A stretch of DNA of 64,000 nucleotides from Anaerotruncus sp. MC2020 (GTDB lineage: Bacteria; Bacillota; Clostridia; Oscillospirales; Ruminococcaceae), in NCBI GenBank assembly GCA_000701945.1, contig JNKE01000016.1, positions 1 through 64,000 of the forward strand, given 5' to 3'. Positions 60,476 through 64,000 of this stretch are shown here, piece by piece. The notes beneath the pieces were generated by a model that did not search any database, had not been told where the DNA came from, and saw nothing but the letters and a program-made list of their open reading frames with translations. Within the stretch, counting starts at the first letter, position 1. Each line of letters begins with the position of its first letter. The position numbers and the translations under genes are program-made.

Positions 60476-61162
60476 ATGGATGACTTCAGAGATGAAACAA
60501 AAGCCGCGGAGCCCGCTTCCCGCCCGTCGGACAGCTATGCTCCCGCCGATGCCGCAAAGGAGGCTGTATTCAGCGCCGAGGACGTCTACTTCATGGGCAA
60601 GCTCCCCGCAGGCGGCGAGAGCTCGATGTTCATATCCCTGCTGAAAGCGATAGCAGGCGCTCTTGTCGGAGCGCTTCCCGGCTTGCTGCTGTGGATAATC
60701 GTCGGCAGATTCGGCTTTATCGCGCCGCTGTGCGGAGGAGTGCTCGCGCTCGGGACAGTCGCAGGCTACACCTTCATGAGCAAGGACGGCGAGCTGCCGT
60801 CGATATACGGCATCATCAGCTGTATCGCGATAATCGTCGTGTCGATATTCCTCGCGGAGAAGGTGGTGTACTGCTGGAAAATGGCTGATATGTTCCCGCA
60901 GATAATCGAAACGATAAAGGAGCCGCTTTACGTCCTCGGAGAGGCAGGCGGACTGGAGCGCTCGACCGTCAACGAGATAGTAGATGAGAACCTGAAGGAG
61001 GGGCTCGGCTTCTCCGAGAGCTCGTTCAGCAACTTTTTCTTCAATTTCAGCAGGTCGCTGAGATACTTCGGACTGACAGGAAGATACTACTTCAACCTTG
61101 TGCTGAGCTACGCTGTTGCTGCGGCAGGCTCGTACTGGATGTACCGCAAAGCAACCAAATAA
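60476..61162 (+). CDS. Unknown membrane protein
   Basis: The 228-residue protein is not recognised. It has a hydrophilic N-terminus (about 1-50), then about three central helices (about 52-130) and one near the C-terminus (about 205-222). A soluble stretch (about 140-200) lies between. AGGAG with a second AAGGA precedes the ATG, and the gene is 21 bases after the esterase, so the two may be co-expressed. A terminator follows. Confidence 0.7.
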   Translation: MDDFRDETKAAEPASRPSDSYAPADAAKEAVFSAEDVYFMGKLPAGGESSMFISLLKAIAGALVGALPGLLLWIIVGRFGFIAPLCGGVLALGTVAGYTFMSKDGELPSIYGIISCIAIIVVSIFLAEKVVYCWKMADMFPQIIETIKEPLYVLGEAGGLERSTVNEIVDENLKEGLGFSESSFSNFFFNFSRSLRYFGLTGRYYFNLVLSYAVAAAGSYWMYRKATK

Positions 61163-61166
61163 AGCG

Positions 61167-61200
61167 AAAAAGCCATTGCAAACGCAATGGCTTTTTATTA
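61167..61200 (+). terminator. Terminator after the membrane protein
   Basis: AGCCATTGC and GCAATGGCT pair around AAAC, followed by TTTTTATT. A degenerate GTAGGGG-type palindrome (61205-61229) comes next. Confidence 0.9.
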
Positions 61201-61252
61201 TAGTGCGGGCGAGCGAAACTCGCTCCTGCCTCAAAAAATGCAGAGGGCGCAT

Positions 61253-62020
61253 TCAAGTGAAAAATCCGTGCAGCTTCGTCCTGTACGCTGCCTTCCACTG
61301 CGAGTAGAGCTCCTCGTCCTCGCGGAGCGGCTCCTCTCTTGAGTTCAGCGCCGCAAACACCCGCTGTCCCGCCTCCGCGCCTCCGTGCGGGAGCTCAGCA
61401 GCCTCCGCGGTACAGGGCAGCAGCTCCCCTGCCGTGACAATGCAAGAGCAGCGCGGCGGCTCTCCTGCCGAGTCGAGGATAGCCTGCTCGCTGTCGGAGA
61501 CGGACACCTCCGCAATATCGAGCGCAAGGAACGGCGGCAGCAGAATCTCCGCCTCGTCGGGCTTTGCGTAGAAGTCGAGAGCACGTGCGACGTCGATACA
61601 CGGCGTCCCCTGCGGGAGCGTGAACCTCATCAGCGCTATGCCGAGCCTGTCGCGGTACTCGCTGAGGAAGCCCGAAGTCGAAGTCGAGGTCAGCGAGAGC
61701 GTCGCGCCCGCCGCCTTGCAGAGCGCGTAGTCCGACCACCTCTCCACGCGGAAGGTATGCCGCTCGTTCTCAGCCGCGCACTTGCGGAACGCCGAAAACA
61801 GCACCGCGAACAGCTCGGTCAGCCTGTTGATATCCGCGAGAACAGCGGGATTCAAGCGCTTGCCCTCGGCGGCACGGGAGCGCTCCGCAGCCGTGCCCGC
61901 GAAGAACAGCGCATTCAGTGCGACGTACGCCTTCGGGTCGCCATAGAACGCATCGCTCCCCGAGACATCGCCGATATAGTAACGCAGAGCGGCTTTTTCG
62001 CCGCGTGTAAGCTCAGCCAT
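61253..62020 (-). CDS. Candidate mono-ADP-ribosyltransferase
   Basis: The 255-residue protein shows the R-S-E pattern of arginine-type ART enzymes: ELTRGEKAALRYYIGD at the N-terminus (like the LTxxExxALxxYxG lead of the ADP-ribosyltransferase exoenzyme family), R91 (TFRVERWS), STS at 112-114 (SLTSTSTSG) and ExE at 156-158 (DEAEILLPP). The R-to-S (21) and S-to-E (46) spacings resemble those of vertebrate ART2. It could transfer ADP-ribose from NAD to a protein. There is no signal peptide or membrane helix. GGAGG precedes the ATG. The target is unknown; the assignment is by motif only. Confidence 0.7.
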   Translation of the reverse strand: MAELTRGEKAALRYYIGDVSGSDAFYGDPKAYVALNALFFAGTAAERSRAAEGKRLNPAVLADINRLTELFAVLFSAFRKCAAENERHTFRVERWSDYALCKAAGATLSLTSTSTSGFLSEYRDRLGIALMRFTLPQGTPCIDVARALDFYAKPDEAEILLPPFLALDIAEVSVSDSEQAILDSAGEPPRCSCIVTAGELLPCTAEAAELPHGGAEAGQRVFAALNSREEPLREDEELYSQWKAAYRTKLHGFFT

Positions 62021-62038
62021 AGCTCCTCCTAAAATATA

Positions 62039-62070
62039 AGCCGACCGAAGAAAACCTCGGTCGGCTCGTT
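62039..62070 (-). terminator. Terminator between the repeat-rich protein and the ART
   Basis: GCCGACCGA and TCGGTCGGC form a strong stem. On the minus strand it is followed by TATATTTTA, a weak U-run, so readthrough into the ART gene is possible. Confidence 0.7.
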
Positions 62071-62071
62071 T

Positions 62072-62755
62072 TTACCATGTGCCTGCGCCCGCGTCGGGAG
62101 TAACAGACGGTGTGGGCGTAGCGCCCTGATTGGGGTCGGGAGTCGCCCCGCCCTGATTCGGGTCAGGTGTAGCGCCGCCCTGATTGGGGTCGGGAGTAAC
62201 ACCGCCCTGATTCGGGTCAGGATTGGTCACGCCGCCCTGATTCGGGTCGGGATTAGTCACGCCGCCCTGGTTCGGGTCGGGAGTAACGCCGCCCTGATTC
62301 GGGTCAACGGGTGCATTCGGGTCTACCTGTCCATTGGGGTCAACGGGAGCGTTCGGGTCAACGGCAGTTGTCACGGTCTCGGTGTAGCCTGGCATACCGC
62401 CTGTGGGGATACGACCGTTCCACATGAAGCCCGAGCCTGTGGTGATATTGATAGTGAAGGTCGTGCGGGCACGAGTGGTGCGCGCCTTCGTAGTCGTAGT
62501 CTTGACGGTGGTCGTCGCCGCAGTGGAGACAGTGGTCTCGACAGTGGGAATGCCGCTCTGTACGGGCTGACCGTTCTCCTGGAACATATTCTCGCCGCGT
62601 CCGATGTTGGACATTATTTTCTCGGACGGAGTTATCGGGAAGATGATGAAGAATGCGAGGATGAGAAGCGTCATAATGACGAAGCTGCCGCACGAAAGCA
62701 CGGTTATCTTCGTTGACTTCTTCAGACCTTCGTAGAATCCTGATAATTTACTCAT
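62072..62755 (-). CDS. Single-pass membrane protein with Pro/Asp/Asn/Gln/Gly repeats
   Basis: The 227-residue protein has one transmembrane helix (about 24-46), a Thr-rich linker (about 75-105) and a C-terminal run of PDPNQGGV-type repeats (about 135-220). The function is not recognised; the repeats look like an extended surface stalk. The ATG at 62755 is chosen; GGAG lies 12 bases upstream, rather far. It has its own promoter and lies upstream of the ART gene on the same strand. Confidence 0.78.
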   Translation of the reverse strand: MSKLSGFYEGLKKSTKITVLSCGSFVIMTLLILAFFIIFPITPSEKIMSNIGRGENMFQENGQPVQSGIPTVETTVSTAATTTVKTTTTKARTTRARTTFTINITTGSGFMWNGRIPTGGMPGYTETVTTAVDPNAPVDPNGQVDPNAPVDPNQGGVTPDPNQGGVTNPDPNQGGVTNPDPNQGGVTPDPNQGGATPDPNQGGATPDPNQGATPTPSVTPDAGAGTW

Positions 62756-62802
62756 ATAATCAACACACTCCAAAAACGTCGTAGTTTTTTCACGTATATA
62801 TT

Positions 62803-62831
62803 ATTTTATCCCAAACGGCGAAAAAAGTCAA
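62803..62831 (-). promoter_or_regulatory. Promoter of the repeat-rich protein
   Basis: On the minus strand TTGACT (62831-62826) and TAAAAT (62808-62803) are 17 bases apart. Confidence 0.72.
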
Positions 62832-62875
62832 TAGTCAAAAGTGATAAAAAGGCGAAAAATATCGAAAAATGCCGA

Positions 62876-63706
62876 TTATTTCAGATATTCGGCAAGCTCT
62901 CCGAGGCAGAGCTCGAAGCAGCTGCCGTACCATACCTCGTCCGCGTGCGGGAGAGTAGCCATTATGCAGTCGGAGGTGAAGCGCACCGCCAGTCCGAGCG
63001 CCTCGCCGAGTTCCTTGCCAAGGGTGACAGCTCCCGTGAACACGCTCGCGAAGATGTCGCCAGTGCCGTGCATCTGCCTGTCGACGTGCTGACAGAACGC
63101 GCTCGTGAACTCGTTGTTCACGGAATCGAATGCGACAGCTCCGTGCTCGCTTCCGCGGCGTACTCCCGTGAGGACGGGGCGCTTGCATCCGAGCTCCGCG
63201 AGCGAACGGAGCATCGACCTCGCGCGCTCCTCGTCGGTGTTCTCTTCATATGGTATATCGAGGAGGAAAGCCGCCTCGGTCATATTCGGTATCACATAGT
63301 CAGCCTTCGCGCATAGACGGCGCATACCGCTGACGAGCTCGTCGGTGAAGCCCGCATATAGCCTGCCCGCGTCGCCCATGACGGGGTCGACCACGATGAA
63401 GTTGTCCTCGCGTCCGAAGGAATCGAAGAAGTCGGAGACTATCTGCACCTGCGCAGGCGAACCGAGATAGCCCGTATATATCGCGTCAAAGCGAAGCCCG
63501 AGCTTCTCCCAGTGAGAGGCTATCTGCGGGATATCGCCTGTGAGGTCGCGGAAGGTGTAGCCGCTGAAGCCGCCTGTGTGGGTCGAGAGGACGGCTGTCG
63601 GAATGACGGCTGTCTCGATGCCCATAGCGGATATAATGGGTAGCGCGACGGTCAGCGAGCACTTGCCGAAGCACGATATATCCTGTATTGTAACTGCTCT
63701 TTTCAT
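62876..63706 (-). CDS. Pyridoxamine/pyridoxal kinase
   Basis: The 276-residue protein belongs to the PdxY/PdxK ribokinase-like family. Visible marks are DISCFGKCSLTVALPIISAMG near the start, VDPVMGDAGRLY near 115, NMTEAAFLL near 150 and the anion-hole GTGDIF near 225. It phosphorylates B6 vitamers using ATP in the cytoplasm. AAGGAAAG precedes the ATG at 63706, and a promoter lies upstream. It is a single gene. Confidence 0.94.
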   Translation of the reverse strand: MKRAVTIQDISCFGKCSLTVALPIISAMGIETAVIPTAVLSTHTGGFSGYTFRDLTGDIPQIASHWEKLGLRFDAIYTGYLGSPAQVQIVSDFFDSFGREDNFIVVDPVMGDAGRLYAGFTDELVSGMRRLCAKADYVIPNMTEAAFLLDIPYEENTDEERARSMLRSLAELGCKRPVLTGVRRGSEHGAVAFDSVNNEFTSAFCQHVDRQMHGTGDIFASVFTGAVTLGKELGEALGLAVRFTSDCIMATLPHADEVWYGSCFELCLGELAEYLK

Positions 63707-63736
63707 AGTTATCTTTCCTTGTAGCTTGATACTTCT

Positions 63737-63765
63737 ATTTTACTGCATTTCAGCGATGTTGTCAA
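63737..63765 (-). promoter_or_regulatory. Promoter of the pyridoxamine kinase
   Basis: On the minus strand TTGACA (63765-63760) and TAAAAT (63742-63737) are 17 bases apart. Confidence 0.85.
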
Positions 63766-63816
63766 GCCGCGCGGAGATAACGCTCAACAGCCTGTACGCT
63801 TTTTACGGTGCGGAGG

Positions 63817-64000
63817 TCACGACTGCTCGCTCAGCCAGATATTGGCGCGGTTCTGTACGTGGTCGACGACAGCGTCGACGTCCTGCTCGCCGTGGAAGTA
63901 CGCAAGCACCTCGTCCTCGATTATCCAAAAGAGCTCGCGGTCGGTATCGGGGAACTCCCAGCGGTCTATGGATTCAATGTATTCGTCGATGTAGTCGATG
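63817..64000 (-). CDS. C-terminus of a probable ABC solute-binding protein (cut by window edge)
   Basis: Only the last 60 codons are in the window, ending in TGA at 63819-63817. The sequence reads IDYIDEYIESIDRWEFP at its start and VQNRANIWLSEQS at its end. That final pattern is the common tail of family 1 extracellular solute-binding proteins. Sixty in-frame codons and codon use like the neighbours support a real gene. The full product cannot be named. Confidence 0.65.
   Translation of the reverse strand, partial: IDYIDEYIESIDRWEFPDTDRELFWIIEDEVLAYFHGEQDVDAVVDHVQNRANIWLSEQS

Overview
The window reads as chromosome from a fibre-degrading, anaerobic gut or rumen Clostridium-class bacterium of the Ruminococcus type (Oscillospiraceae). 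The evidence is type I dockerins, threonine-rich linkers, a GH30-CBM22-dockerin-CBM22-CE4 xylan enzyme, HydG for [FeFe]-hydrogenase maturation, a sporulation sigma-G, Gram-positive signal peptides and lipoboxes, and strong GGAGG ribosome sites. No tRNA, rRNA, phage, IS transposase or CRISPR array was seen. About 50 genes are supported, the last cut by the right edge.

Layout. 1-5.8 kb: M23 cell-wall hydrolase, S41 protease, phosphoglucomutase, rpmE. 5.8-12 kb: YigZ-type protein, then a dgt-like/dnaG/rpoD macromolecular-synthesis cluster with an acyltransferase overlapping rpoD. 12-16.5 kb: a c-di-GMP phosphodiesterase-type EAL protein fused to a beta-helix-like tail, then ychF. 16.6-23.2 kb (minus): a five-gene surface operon (wall-binding transglutaminase-like protein, lipoprotein, MBOAT, AlgX/AlgJ-like protein, dockerin protein). 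23.5-31 kb (minus): GH5; rlmB, a degenerate P-type ATPase and an LCP enzyme; NfeD/SPFH pair. 31.5-35 kb: secreted xylan enzyme. 35-42.3 kb: sugar ABC importer plus GH105, divergent from a sugar-sensor/GGDEF protein and a phosphoesterase. 42.4-47.5 kb (minus): guaA, a hydG operon, a lipase, and a small structured RNA with its own promoter and terminator. 47.7-51 kb: DUF1508 protein and M16C protease. 51.4-57 kb: GntR regulator, ABC exporter, beta-lactamase-fold protein, sigG. 57-64 kb: dockerin/beta-helix protein, esterase lipoprotein, membrane protein, a candidate mono-ADP-ribosyltransferase, a repeat-rich membrane protein, pyridoxamine kinase, and the C-terminus of a probable solute-binding protein.

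The themes are plant polysaccharide degradation (GH30/CE4, GH5, GH105 with its importer, dockerins), cell-surface building and modification (M23, LCP, MBOAT/AlgX-like, wall-binding repeats), and c-di-GMP signalling tied to carbohydrate (a GGDEF protein with a LacI-like sugar-binding domain; an EAL protein with a beta-helix tail). Intergenic spaces are dense with short directional palindromes bounded by GTAGGGG and CCCGC; several carry longer repeats nested inside them. The strongest unusual items are the EAL/beta-helix fusion, the P-type ATPase lacking its phosphorylation motif, the ART-fold protein, the surface operon and the nested palindromes.
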